From Lachnoclostridium phytofermentans (GTDB lineage Bacteria; Bacillota; Clostridia; Lachnospirales; Lachnospiraceae): a DNA stretch of 19,300 nt. Position 1 is the stretch's first letter, and each line of letters opens with the position of its first letter. Where the stretch lies: positions 1 to 19,300 of the forward strand of contig DPVV01000580.1 in NCBI GenBank assembly GCA_003526525.1, given 5' to 3'. A program made the position numbers and the translations under genes. Below, piece by piece: positions 8,201 through 13,835 of this stretch. The notes below the pieces were generated by a model. The model saw only the letters and a list, made by a program, of their open reading frames with translations. It had not been told where the DNA came from and ran no database searches.

Positions 8201-8800
8201 TACAGCTTCCATATCAGTCATTTCTTTTAAATCTTCGTAATCCCAAATAGCGATTTTCTGAATTTCGTGTGAAGTTCTAAAACCATCAAAGAAATGGATA
8301 AATGGAACACGGCCTTCGATAGCTGTTAAGTGAGCTACAGCACCTAAGTCCATAGTTTCTTGAACATTACCGGAGCAAAGCATAGCAAATCCTGTTTGAC
8401 GACAAGCGTAAACGTCGGAATGATCTCCGAAGATAGAAAGTGCATGACTTGCAAGAGCACGTGCAGAAACGTTAATAACGCCAGGTAATAACTCACCAGC
8501 GATTTTATACATATTAGGGATCATTAATAATAAACCTTGGGATGCGGTGTAGGTAGCTGTTAATGCGCCTGCCTGCAAGGAACCGTGAACAGCACCTGCA
8601 GCACCTGCTTCAGATTGCATCTCGGATAACAATACTTCGTGTCCGAAGATGTTCTTTCTTCCCTGAGTTGCCCACATATCTGTGTAGTCAGCCATTGGTG
8701 AAGATGGTGTGATTGGATAGATTGCCGCTACATCGGTAAATGCATATGACACGTGAGCCGCAGCGGTATTACCATCCATGGTTTTCATTTTTCTAGCCAT
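5273..8800 (-). CDS. nifJ: Pyruvate:ferredoxin (flavodoxin) oxidoreductase, single-chain
   Basis: The enzyme oxidises pyruvate with CoA to acetyl-CoA and CO2 and passes electrons to ferredoxin, the central step of clostridial fermentation. At 1175 residues it is full length for the one-chain homodimeric form. Domain I opens with MDGNTAAAHVSYAFTDVAAIYPITPSSPM. The 2[4Fe-4S] ferredoxin domain has C692, C695, C698, C702 (CLQCNLCSYVCP) and C746, C749, C752, C756 (CTGCGSCAHVCP). The proximal cluster ligands are C817, C820, C845 and C1078. The thiamine-diphosphate/Mg motif is GDGWAYDIG with D970, continuing to EVYSNTGGQSSKATPTG. No key residue is missing. AAGGAGG lies ten bases before the ATG. It stands alone between a 633-base leader/divergent region and its own terminator. 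Codon use is cleaner than in the neighbours, as expected for a highly expressed gene. The name is certain; porA-type naming is also used. Confidence 0.98.
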   Translation of the reverse strand: MARKMKTMDGNTAAAHVSYAFTDVAAIYPITPSSPMADYTDMWATQGRKNIFGHEVLLSEMQSEAGAAGAVHGSLQAGALTATYTASQGLLLMIPNMYKIAGELLPGVINVSARALASHALSIFGDHSDVYACRQTGFAMLCSGNVQETMDLGAVAHLTAIEGRVPFIHFFDGFRTSHEIQKIAIWDYEDLKEMTDMEAVDAFRNRALNPEHPVQRGTAQNPDVFFQAREACNQYYDAIPELTQVYMDKVNAKIGTDYKLFNYYGAADAEHVIIAMGSVCDTIEETIDHMNASGAKVGLIKVRLYRPFSAKHLLEAIPASVKQITVLDRTKEPGALGEPLYLDVVAALKDTQFTNLPVLTGRYGLGSKDTTPAQIIAVYNNKDKKKFTIGINDDVTHLSLDIAENPDTANKGTTACKFWGLGADGTVGANKNSIKIIGDHTDKYAQAYFDYDSKKSGGVTISHLRFGDSPIKSTYLINKADFVACHMPAYVRRYNMVQDLKKNGTFLLNCSWNMEEIEKNLPGQVKRYMAQNNIKFYTIDGIQIGKEVGLGGRINTILQAAFFKLANIIPIEDAVKYMKDAATASYSKKGDDIVKMNHTAIDRGVEGIVEIKVPAEWANATDEDLAAKATVGRPEVLDYVNTILHKVNAQDGNSLPVSAFVKDADGTVPLGTAAYEKRGIAIDVPVWNPEICLQCNLCSYVCPHAVIRPVVMTEEQAANAPEGMKMVTMKQVEGKKFAITISVLDCTGCGSCAHVCPEVKGSKALSMDLLENHYDDQKYADYAASLETPAEILEKFKETTVKGSQFKQPLLEFSGACAGCGETPYAKLVTQLYGDRMYIANATGCSSIWGGSSPSTPYTVNKEGKGPAWANSLFEDNAEFGFGMQLAQTALRKRLIDSAENLIANSSSADVKAAAEEFLATQNNSTANAPATKNLVAALEACGCDNADRENILKNKSFLAKKSQWIFGGDGWAYDIGFGGLDHVIASGQDVNIMVFDTEVYSNTGGQSSKATPTGAIAQFAAAGKEVKKKDLAAIAMSYGYVYVAQIAQGADYNQCIKAITEAENYPGPSLIIAYAPCINHGIKGGMTGAQTEEKRAVEAGYWHLFRFNPNLKEDGKNPFVLDSKAPKASYQEFLQSEVRYNRLSRTNPERAAELFAKAEKDAAEKYARLVKMAE

Positions 8801-9060
8801 GTTTGAATATCCTCCTTATATAATGGTAATTGTAGCTTTCATCAATTACCTAGGTTTAATGTATTTTAAAAAATACCTACATAAAAGAGTATCACTAAAC
8901 CAATAAATAGTAAAGGCTTTCTTTTGTTTTAAAAGTGAAAAATAAGTGAATTCTACAAATATATAAAGAAATTTAAGGAATTATTAATGGAATATGTAAA
9001 AAATGGTAAATAATGGGTCTGTTTTTTTGCTTCTATTATAATAGGGAAAGAACTCAAATT
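8801..9060 (-). promoter_or_regulatory. nifJ leader and upstream region with two inverted repeats
   Basis: The - strand leader of nifJ holds a perfect 8-bp inverted repeat (GGTAATTG 8825-8832 with CAATTACC 8843-8850, loop 10), whose near arm lies 24 bases from the start codon and next to the ribosome site. A perfect 7-bp one (GTATTTT 8861-8867 with AAAATAC 8870-8876) lies beside it. A TATAAT on the - strand (9040-9035) lacks a well-spaced -35. A weaker pair, TTTACT-N17-TACTCT, is nearer the gene. I cannot choose a start site. I saw no clear Rex-type TTGTTAA...TTAACAA operator. Confidence 0.4.
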
Positions 9061-9306
9061 AGAAATAATCATTCCAAAAAATAACAGTAACTACCTAAAT
9101 ATAACAAGTATGATTTTTAAATATTCTGTCATACTACTTCCATACAATTGAAAACTATGTATGAAATTCAATTCTTGGACATATAAATGAACAAGAAGAT
9201 GTGAGGTTAAAGAAGTAGACCAGGTCATAAGTGAACCAAATGTTTTTATGGGGAGAAAGAAGGATTTGTGTCGATAAGGATTTCATAATATATCCCTTTG
9301 GTCTTG
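9061..9306. other. Non-coding stretch between nifJ and the greA promoter
   Basis: The stretch is AT-rich, with no open frame worth calling and no ribosome site followed by a sustained frame. The only structure I see is an AATTGAA / TTCAATT inverted repeat near 9146-9174. A GGGGAG before a nine-codon frame near 9249 looks accidental. Confidence 0.5.
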
Positions 9307-9335
9307 TTGACAAGAGGTTTTGAATACGATATAAT
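9307..9335 (+). promoter_or_regulatory. Perfect-consensus sigma-A promoter for greA-lysS
   Basis: TTGACA at 9307-9312, a 17-base spacer, then TATAAT at 9330-9335 match the vegetative consensus at every position. The expected transcription start is near 9342, giving a leader of about 92 bases to the greA ATG at 9434. The -10 box is part of a perfect dyad described separately. Confidence 0.88.
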
Positions 9336-9360
9336 ACTTTGAATATTGGTATTATATCGT
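9326..9360. repeat. Perfect 12-bp dyad overlapping the greA -10 box
   Basis: ACGATATAATAC (9326-9337) and GTATTATATCGT (9349-9360) are exact reverse complements around an 11-base spacer, followed by T residues to 9364. RNA started from the promoter at 9307 would begin inside the spacer and contain only the right arm. The dyad can therefore act as a DNA operator, or as a terminator for transcripts entering from further left, but not as a hairpin of the greA transcript itself. Confidence 0.7.
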
Positions 9361-9433
9361 TTTTATGCTTATTAGCTAGACTGCAGAGATATATTCACAA
9401 GAGAATAATGTAGTATGGAGGAAGGGTATTTTA

Positions 9434-9916
9434 ATGGCGGAGAAGAAGAATATTTTGACCTATGAAGGACTGAAACAATTAGAGGATGAATTACAAGATT
9501 TAAAAGTAAACAGAAGAAAACAAGTTGCTCAGAAAATCAAAGAGGCCAGAGAACAAGGTGATTTGTCAGAGAATGCAGAATACGATGCAGCGAAAGACGA
9601 GCAAAGAGATATAGAGGCAAGAATCGAAGAAATCGATAAGATTTTAAAGAATGCCGAAGTTGTTGTAGAAGATGAGGTTGACGTTGGTACCATAAATATT
9701 GGTTGTCTAGTTAGAATCTTAGATATGGAATTTGACGATGAATTATTATACAAGATTGTAGGTTCTACCGAAGCGAATAGCTTAAAGGGTAAAATCTCAA
9801 ATGAATCACCAGTTGGTAAAGCATTAATCGGCGCAAGAAAAGACGATGAGATTGAAGTCGAGATCAATGGCAACATCTTTAAATATAAAGTTCTTGAGAT
9901 TCAGAAATCGAATTAA
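9434..9916 (+). CDS. greA: Transcription elongation factor GreA
   Basis: GreA enters the secondary channel of backtracked RNA polymerase and stimulates cleavage of the transcript 3' end. The 160 residues are the usual length. Residues about 1-76 form the antiparallel coiled coil (LTYEGLKQLEDELQDLKVNRRKQVAQKIKEAREQG), with the tip motif GDLSENAEYDAAKDEQ carrying the acidic pair D43 and E46 that positions catalytic Mg. Residues about 80-160 form the FKBP-like globular domain, with YKIVGSTEAN and ISNESPVGKALIGAR. GGAGGAAGG lies just upstream of the ATG. It is followed after 104-113 bases by lysS on the same strand, a common pairing in clostridia, and is driven by the consensus promoter at 9307. 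The identification is firm. Confidence 0.97.
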   Translation: MAEKKNILTYEGLKQLEDELQDLKVNRRKQVAQKIKEAREQGDLSENAEYDAAKDEQRDIEARIEEIDKILKNAEVVVEDEVDVGTINIGCLVRILDMEFDDELLYKIVGSTEANSLKGKISNESPVGKALIGARKDDEIEVEINGNIFKYKVLEIQKSN

Positions 9917-9937
9917 GATTTATAATGGCTGCAATGC

Positions 9938-9994
9938 GCAGAGAAAAGAGCGACCACAAGAGGTGCAACAGCATTTTAAATGGTCGCTTTCTGC
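9938..9994 (+). other. Hairpin in the greA-lysS gap
   Basis: AGCGACCA (9949-9956) pairs perfectly with TGGTCGCT (9981-9988) around 24 bases. Outside a small internal loop, GCAG (9938-9941) pairs with CTGC (9991-9994). Only two T residues follow the main stem, so it is a weak terminator at best. It could be an attenuator or an mRNA stabiliser that changes the greA to lysS ratio. Confidence 0.5.
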
Positions 9995-10013
9995 AATATA
10001 GTTGCGGATAAAC

Positions 10014-10022
10014 GGAAAGGAT
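10014..10022 (+). promoter_or_regulatory. Ribosome site that selects the lysS start
   Basis: The only purine-rich stretch is GGAAAGGAT, which touches or overlaps the ATG at 10021 and would leave no spacing for it. It is well placed, about eight bases, for the in-frame GTG at 10030. The GTG is therefore favoured as the real start. Confidence 0.6.
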
Positions 10023-10029
10023 GAAAACA

Positions 10030-11529
10030 GTGGCAGAGGAGAATAAGGTTCAAAACGCAAATAATGTGCAAGATGTAAATGAATTAATTAAAGTAAAAAT
10101 GCAAAAGCTTGCTGATTTACAAGAAGCAGGAAAAGATCCGTTTCAGATTATGAAGTATGATGTGACTCATCATACTATGGATATCAAAGAAAACTTTGAG
10201 AATGTAGAGGGTCAGATTGTAGCGATTGCTGGTAGAATTATGACAAAGCGAGTAATGGGAAAAGCCTCCTTTATCAATATTCAGGACAAGCTTGGTAATA
10301 TTCAATCCTATATTCAAAGAGACAGCATAGGTGAGGAAGAATACGCTGGATTTAAGAAGTTCGATCTCGGTGATATCGTAGGTATCAAGGGTGAAGTATT
10401 CAAAACACACGCAGGGGAAATCTCTGTACGTGCAAATGAGATTATTCTATTATCAAAATGTTTACAGGTATTACCTGAAAAATTCCATGGTTTAACAGAT
10501 ACAGATACAAGATATCGTCAAAGATATGTTGACTTAATGATGAATCCAGAAGTAAAAGAGACATTTATTAAGCGTTCCGCAATCATTCGTGAAATCCGTA
10601 ATTATTTAGATGGAGAAGACTTTATTGAAGTAGAAACTCCAGTTTTAGTTAAGAATGCAGGTGGTGCTGCTGCAAGACCATTTATGACACATCACAATTC
10701 TTTAGATGAGGACTTAAACTTAAGAATTTCCTTAGAGTTATATCTAAAGAGATTAATTGTTGGTGGCTTAGAAAGAGTATATGAAATCGGTAGAGTGTTC
10801 CGTAATGAAGGCTTATCTGTACGCCACAACCCTGAATTTACTTTACTTGAGTTATACCAAGCATACACAGATTATAACGGAATGATGGATTTAACAGAAA
10901 AATTATTCCGTACTGTAGCAGAGAAAGTGCTTGGTACAACAAAGATTTCTTATGAAGGTGTTGAAATCGACTTAGGTAAGCCATTTGAACGTATTACTAT
11001 GGTAGAAGCAGTAAAGAAATATACAGGAATTGACTTTGATCAGATTAAGACAGAGGAAGAAGCTAAGGCACTTGCAAAAGAGCGTCATGTTTCCTTTGAA
11101 GACAGACATAAAAAGGGCGATATCTTAAGCTTATTCTTTGAAGAATTTGTAGAAGAGCATCTAATACAACCAACCTTTGTAATAGATCATCCAGTTGAAA
11201 TATCCCCTCTTACAAAGAAGAAACCAGAAAACCCAGAGTTCACAGAGCGTTTTGAGTTATTTGTTACTAAGAGAGAAATGGCAAATGCATACTCTGAGTT
11301 AAATGATCCAATTGATCAAAGAGAACGTTTTGTGGCACAAGAAGCATTAAAAGCTGCTGGAGATGAAGAAGCTAACTCCATGGACGAAGATTTCTTAAAT
11401 GCATTAGCATATGGTATGCCTCCAACAGGTGGTATCGGAATTGGAATCGACCGTCTCGTTATGCTATTAACGGATTCTTCCGCAATACGTGATGTATTGT
11501 TGTTCCCTACAATGAAAAGTTTAAGCTAA
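10030..11529 (+). CDS. lysS: Lysyl-tRNA synthetase, class II
   Basis: The enzyme charges tRNA-Lys with lysine using ATP. It has 499 residues from the GTG at 10030 (502 from the ATG at 10021). The N-terminal OB-fold anticodon-binding domain spans residues about 60-150 ([23 protein letters not shown]). The class II core follows: motif 1 around [24 protein letters not shown], the GGAAARPF lysine-site segment, motif 2 at about residue 257 ([23 protein letters not shown]), and motif 3 at about residue 468 ([13 protein letters not shown]). The protein begins with a poorly conserved Asn/Val-rich tail, [18 protein letters not shown]. It sits downstream of greA in the same transcript. I see no T-box ahead of it: the gap is too short and lacks the TGGNACCGCG core. 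The identification is certain; the start is the only doubt. Confidence 0.97.
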   Translation: MAEENKVQNANNVQDVNELIKVKMQKLADLQEAGKDPFQIMKYDVTHHTMDIKENFENVEGQIVAIAGRIMTKRVMGKASFINIQDKLGNIQSYIQRDSIGEEEYAGFKKFDLGDIVGIKGEVFKTHAGEISVRANEIILLSKCLQVLPEKFHGLTDTDTRYRQRYVDLMMNPEVKETFIKRSAIIREIRNYLDGEDFIEVETPVLVKNAGGAAARPFMTHHNSLDEDLNLRISLELYLKRLIVGGLERVYEIGRVFRNEGLSVRHNPEFTLLELYQAYTDYNGMMDLTEKLFRTVAEKVLGTTKISYEGVEIDLGKPFERITMVEAVKKYTGIDFDQIKTEEEAKALAKERHVSFEDRHKKGDILSLFFEEFVEEHLIQPTFVIDHPVEISPLTKKKPENPEFTERFELFVTKREMANAYSELNDPIDQRERFVAQEALKAAGDEEANSMDEDFLNALAYGMPPTGGIGIGIDRLVMLLTDSSAIRDVLLFPTMKSLS

Positions 11530-11548
11530 TAGCGAATTGGATATAATT

Positions 11549-11768
11549 TAACCTAATCAGGGAAATATCTCGCTTCAATAAGCGAGGGACTTACCTGTTT
11601 CATAATGCCACGTAGTGGCAATAAGGTTATGAGCAAGTAGCGTAAGCGAATTGCGAATACAGAACCACGATAAGAGGTTGTTACACAGTACAAATCATTG
11701 CAAGTGATTTCTTACAATGCGAAGGGGCATAGGAAGATACAACTGCCTTACTGTGTAACAACCTTTTT
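11549..11768 (+). ncRNA. Candidate structured RNA downstream of lysS
   Basis: This 220-base stretch has no credible open frame but nested complementary segments. A closing helix, TAACCT (11549-11554) with AGGTTA (11624-11629), encloses a perfect hairpin CTCGCTT-CAAT-AAGCGAG (11569-11586), flanked by CAGG/CCTG, and a second perfect hairpin TGCCAC-GTA-GTGGCA (11606-11620). This makes a three-way junction. Then GCAA/TTGC (from 11633) flanks a GUAA-loop stem, and the whole ends in the 16-bp terminator helix. It could be a 3'-processed RNA from lysS, an independent RNA, or a copy of a dispersed element. I do not recognise it as 6S, tmRNA, SRP, RNase P, T-box or any riboswitch I know. Confidence 0.4.
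11675..11768 (+). terminator. Terminator with perfect 16-bp stem and long structured loop
   Basis: AGGTTGTTACACAGTA (11675-11690) is an exact reverse complement of the segment at 11749-11764, followed by TTTTT (11764-11768). The 58-base loop contains its own hairpin, AAATCATT (11692-11699) with AGTGATTT (11703-11710). The tail is typical of a rho-independent terminator ending the greA-lysS transcript; the long folded loop is not. Confidence 0.75.
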
Positions 11769-11799
11769 CTAGCCTAATTAAGGTAGTTTTCTTTCACAC

Positions 11800-11880
11800 T
11801 TGAAAACATGCCTTCTCAGTAGTTCGGAAGTTTTCGCCGAGGATGACGCAGGCACAAACTTCTGTGTCTTCTTCTTTATT
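11800..11880 (+). other. Second folded element ahead of the MBL-fold gene
   Basis: GAAGTTT (11827-11833) pairs with AAACTTC (11856-11862), extended by one G-U and one C-G pair. Inside, GCC (11836-11838) faces GGC (11851-11853) across GAGGATGACGCA. A T/C-rich tract follows. It could be a small riboswitch-like leader or the end of the upstream RNA; I do not recognise a known class. Confidence 0.3.
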
Positions 11881-11953
11881 TTATGATTGACAAGTTATAT
11901 ACTTATTAAGTTTGTAATAACATAAGAGAAAGTAATAAAATGAGGAATTTTAG
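11881..11953 (+). promoter_or_regulatory. Upstream region of the MBL-fold gene
   Basis: A perfect -35-like TTGACA lies at 11888-11893, but the bases 16-18 positions further hold no good -10; the nearest, TGTAAT, is about 20 away. A promoter here is plausible but weak. GAGGA lies just upstream of the ATG at 11954. Confidence 0.3.
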
Positions 11954-12856
11954 ATGAAAAGAAGTAAGAAGATTAGTACAATTACCAAATTATTACTTAT
12001 TATTATATTAGTAATTGGACAGTATCTATATACAACAGACCAACGAAGACAAACAGAAGAAAATAAGGAAACAACTGCAGAGGTTACGGACGATCCGTTA
12101 ATGAAGGTTCACTTCATTGACGTTGGCCAAGCGGATTGTATTTTAGTAGAAAATAACAGTAAATACATGCTGGTGGATGGAGGTAATAATGACGATAAAG
12201 ATGTTATACTGGATTATTTAAATCGTCTTGGTGTAAAAGAGTTTGAGGCTATTATTATGACACATCCACATGAAGACCATATTGGAAGCATTGATACAGT
12301 CATACTTAATTACAAAGTAAAGAAAATCTATGCACCAAAAAAAGAACATACTACAAAGACCTACGAAGATGTGTTAAATGCAGTAATGGAGACTGGAAAT
12401 ACACTCCAGGCACCAAAGCCTGGGGATAGTTTTAGTTTTGGTGCGGTTACGGTAACGTTTTTAGCACCGAGTAAGGATTACGGTAATAATTTAAACAACT
12501 GGTCGATCGGAATTAAAGTTAGTAATGGCAAACACTCCTTTGTAATGTGCGGTGATGCCGAGAGGGAAGCAGAGGAAGATATGTTAGCTACAAAACTTGA
12601 TTTAAGTGCAGACGTTTTAAAGTTATCACACCACGGAAGTGATACTTCTTCAACGAAAGAGTTTGTAAAGGCAGTAAATCCAAAGTATGCGGTCATTTCT
12701 GTAGGAAAAGACAATACCTATGATCATCCAAGTAAAAGTACGATTAAGATGCTTAAGGATAATAAGATTAAATATTTTCTTACGGATGAACAAGGTACTA
12801 TTGTAATAACATCGGATGGAGAAAAATTATTAAGCAATGTATCACCGATGCAATAA
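11954..12856 (+). CDS. Membrane-anchored ComEC-like metallo-beta-lactamase-fold protein
   Basis: The protein has 300 residues. Residues about 10-28 (ITKLLLIIILVIGQYLYT) form a signal anchor after a lysine-rich start, so the domain is probably displayed outside the membrane. From residue 50 an MBL fold of the ComEC C-terminal type begins: KVHFIDVGQADCILV, VDGG, then the metal motif THPHEDHIG with H104, H106, D108 and H109, GDAE with D201, LSHHGSD with H226/H227, and a late DHPS histidine. Such domains cleave phosphodiesters in nucleic acids or nucleotides in the ComEC context, but the substrate of this stand-alone form is unknown. The ComEC membrane channel is absent, so it is not itself the DNA uptake protein. 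A DUF3006 gene follows closely, a recurrent pairing for this type. Confidence 0.88.
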   Translation: MKRSKKISTITKLLLIIILVIGQYLYTTDQRRQTEENKETTAEVTDDPLMKVHFIDVGQADCILVENNSKYMLVDGGNNDDKDVILDYLNRLGVKEFEAIIMTHPHEDHIGSIDTVILNYKVKKIYAPKKEHTTKTYEDVLNAVMETGNTLQAPKPGDSFSFGAVTVTFLAPSKDYGNNLNNWSIGIKVSNGKHSFVMCGDAEREAEEDMLATKLDLSADVLKLSHHGSDTSSTKEFVKAVNPKYAVISVGKDNTYDHPSKSTIKMLKDNKIKYFLTDEQGTIVITSDGEKLLSNVSPMQ

Positions 12857-12892
12857 CAACCAATTCCATAAGACTTGAAAGCAAAAAAATGC

Positions 12893-12898
12893 AAGGAG
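12893..12898 (+). promoter_or_regulatory. Ribosome site that sets the DUF3006 start
   Basis: AAGGAG at 12893-12898 is seven bases from the ATG at 12906 but only one base from the in-frame TTG at 12900. The ATG is therefore the start. Confidence 0.8.
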
Positions 12899-12905
12899 CT
12901 TGTTT

Positions 12906-13118
12906 ATGAAATATATAATTGATAGATTTGAAGGAACCTACGCAGTCTGCGAGGATGAGACGAAAAATATGGTAAATATCCCAAAGTATAAGCTTCCAAT
13001 GGAAGCAAAGGAGGGAGACCCCCTCATTGATGACGATGGTATCATTCGAATCGATGATAAAGAAGCAGATGAACGTCGTAAAAAGGTGAATCAGATGATG
13101 AATAAGTTATTTAAATAA
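12906..13118 (+). CDS. DUF3006 family small protein
   Basis: This is a 70-residue acidic protein beginning MKYIIDRFEGTYAVCEDE, then MVNIPKYKLPMEAKEGDPLIDDDGIIRIDDKEADERRKKVNQMM. The N-terminal RFEGxYAV(C/L)E pattern, the central IP(K)xxLP...GDxL segment and the charged C-terminal helix are typical of DUF3006, whose fold is a small beta-barrel-like domain. It has no signal or membrane segment. It follows the MBL-fold gene after about 50 bases and is probably co-translated in the same transcript. This pairing is common, and the protein may assist or sense the partner, but no function is established. Family call likely; role unknown. Confidence 0.8.
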   Translation: MKYIIDRFEGTYAVCEDETKNMVNIPKYKLPMEAKEGDPLIDDDGIIRIDDKEADERRKKVNQMMNKLFK

Positions 13119-13159
13119 AATGGGAATGTATTACAGAATATTTAAATTTTTAAAAACTA

Positions 13160-13188
13160 TCGATATTCAAAAATCATTGTGATATAAT
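13160..13188 (+). promoter_or_regulatory. Extended -10 promoter of the cdaA operon
   Basis: TCGATA (13160-13165, four of six consensus bases), a 17-base spacer ending in TGA, then TATAAT (13183-13188) form an extended -10 promoter. The expected start is near 13195, giving a leader of about 205 bases before the first gene. The same TGATATAATA string occurs ahead of leuA. Confidence 0.65.
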
Positions 13189-13227
13189 ATTTACGTTACA
13201 CTGCCTGTATTATGCGGTAATTGCTTT

Positions 13228-13379
13228 TTTGCGAAGATGGAATATATCAGTTGAATTAGGTGAAAAATAAAAGTAACTGTTCCTTTTCATTCTGAGGGGA
13301 CAGTTACTTTGATACATATCTTCGCAAAGGTTAAGATTTTTTAACCATAAAGTTCGTGTTACGATATATAACACAAACT
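13228..13379 (+). other. Heavily folded 5' leader of the cdaA operon
   Basis: Three consecutive structures fill the leader. (1) A perfect 11-bp outer stem, TTTGCGAAGAT (13228-13238) with ATCTTCGCAAA (13318-13328), encloses a 14-bp hairpin with one G-U (13270-13283 with 13297-13310). (2) GGTTAA-GATTTT-TTAACC lies at 13329-13346. (3) AGTT/GTGTTA pairs with TAACAC/AACT at 13351-13379, with one mismatch. AAGGAGG follows at 13388. No T-tract follows the main stem, so this is not a plain terminator. I do not see the conserved core of the ydaO c-di-AMP riboswitch. Confidence 0.55.
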
Positions 13380-13387
13380 AAGTATGT

Positions 13388-13394
13388 AAGGAGG
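13388..13394 (+). promoter_or_regulatory. Ribosome site that sets the start of the first cdaA-operon gene
   Basis: AAGGAGG lies six bases before the ATG at 13401. The in-frame GTG at 13356 lies inside a leader hairpin and has no ribosome site, so it is rejected. Confidence 0.88.
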
Positions 13395-13400
13395 CGCGAA

Positions 13401-13835
13401 ATGCTAAATAACAGGAAAATTAGGTTGATGACAAAACTTGCTGCTTATGAGAATAAAGAGGGCAAAGAGGACATTCGACTTAGTAAGTATTATAAAACAG
13501 ATTATGTCAGACTTCAGGTATTAAAATCATTTACAGCAACCACCTTTGGTTATCTGTTGTTATTACTTATGATTTCTATCTATAGGTCAGAATATTTAAT
13601 TGAGAATGCGGTTTCATTGGATTATCGCTCCATTGGAATGACAGTTCTTGGATACTTTATTGTATTACAAACGATATCAATTATAGGGACCATGATTGGA
13701 TACTCTATAAAGTACGATCGTTCAAGGAAAAAATTATCCAAGTATTTCAATTTATTAAAAAGGCTTCGTATCATCTATAAAGAAGAAGACGGCAGCCTTA
13801 TGAATGAGCTGCAAAGGGAGGATACGTCAATATGA
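13401..13835 (+). CDS. Uncharacterised two-helix membrane protein, first gene of the cdaA operon
   Basis: This is a 144-residue protein that I do not recognise as a named family. Residues 1-40 are basic and presumably cytoplasmic. Two membrane helices lie at about 41-61 (LKSFTATTFGYLLLLLMISIY) and about 77-101 (IGMTVLGYFIVLQTISIIGTMIGY). The C-terminal 40 residues are basic then acidic (KYDRSRKKLSKYFNLLKRLR, then KEEDGSLMNELQREDTSI). Positive charges on both ends suggest both termini are inside. Its stop codon overlaps the ATG of the next gene by four bases (ATGA), so the two are translationally coupled and likely act together. Position directly upstream of the c-di-AMP synthase suggests a link to membrane or turgor homeostasis, which is inference only. 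Confidence 0.85.
   Translation: MLNNRKIRLMTKLAAYENKEGKEDIRLSKYYKTDYVRLQVLKSFTATTFGYLLLLLMISIYRSEYLIENAVSLDYRSIGMTVLGYFIVLQTISIIGTMIGYSIKYDRSRKKLSKYFNLLKRLRIIYKEEDGSLMNELQREDTSI

Noticed and set aside
9326..9380. Divergent - strand promoter from the mirrored TATAAT at 9356-9351
   Set aside because: The mirrored -10 is a by-product of the dyad, and the bases 16-18 positions upstream on that strand do not resemble TTGACA.
9529..9876. 115-codon - strand frame opposite greA
   Set aside because: Serine/leucine-rich low-complexity translation produced by the complement of Lys/Glu-rich codons; the + strand is clearly greA.
10117..10410. - strand frame opposite lysS
   Set aside because: Shadow of the conserved OB-fold region; no start context.
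11530..11770. T-box leader or known riboswitch in the post-lysS region
   Set aside because: The T-box core TGGNACCGCG is absent, the region follows rather than precedes a synthetase gene, and no riboswitch core I know is present.
12478..12714. - strand frame inside the MBL-fold gene
   Set aside because: Overlaps the metal-binding half of a clearly conserved gene; no ribosome site.
13228..13328. Plain terminator in the cdaA leader
   Set aside because: The stems are strong but are followed by GATACA or GGTTAA rather than a T-tract, and a promoter lies just upstream driving into the structure.
13356..13400. GTG at 13356 as start of the first cdaA-operon gene
   Set aside because: It lies in a leader hairpin without a ribosome site, whereas AAGGAGG precisely precedes the ATG at 13401.
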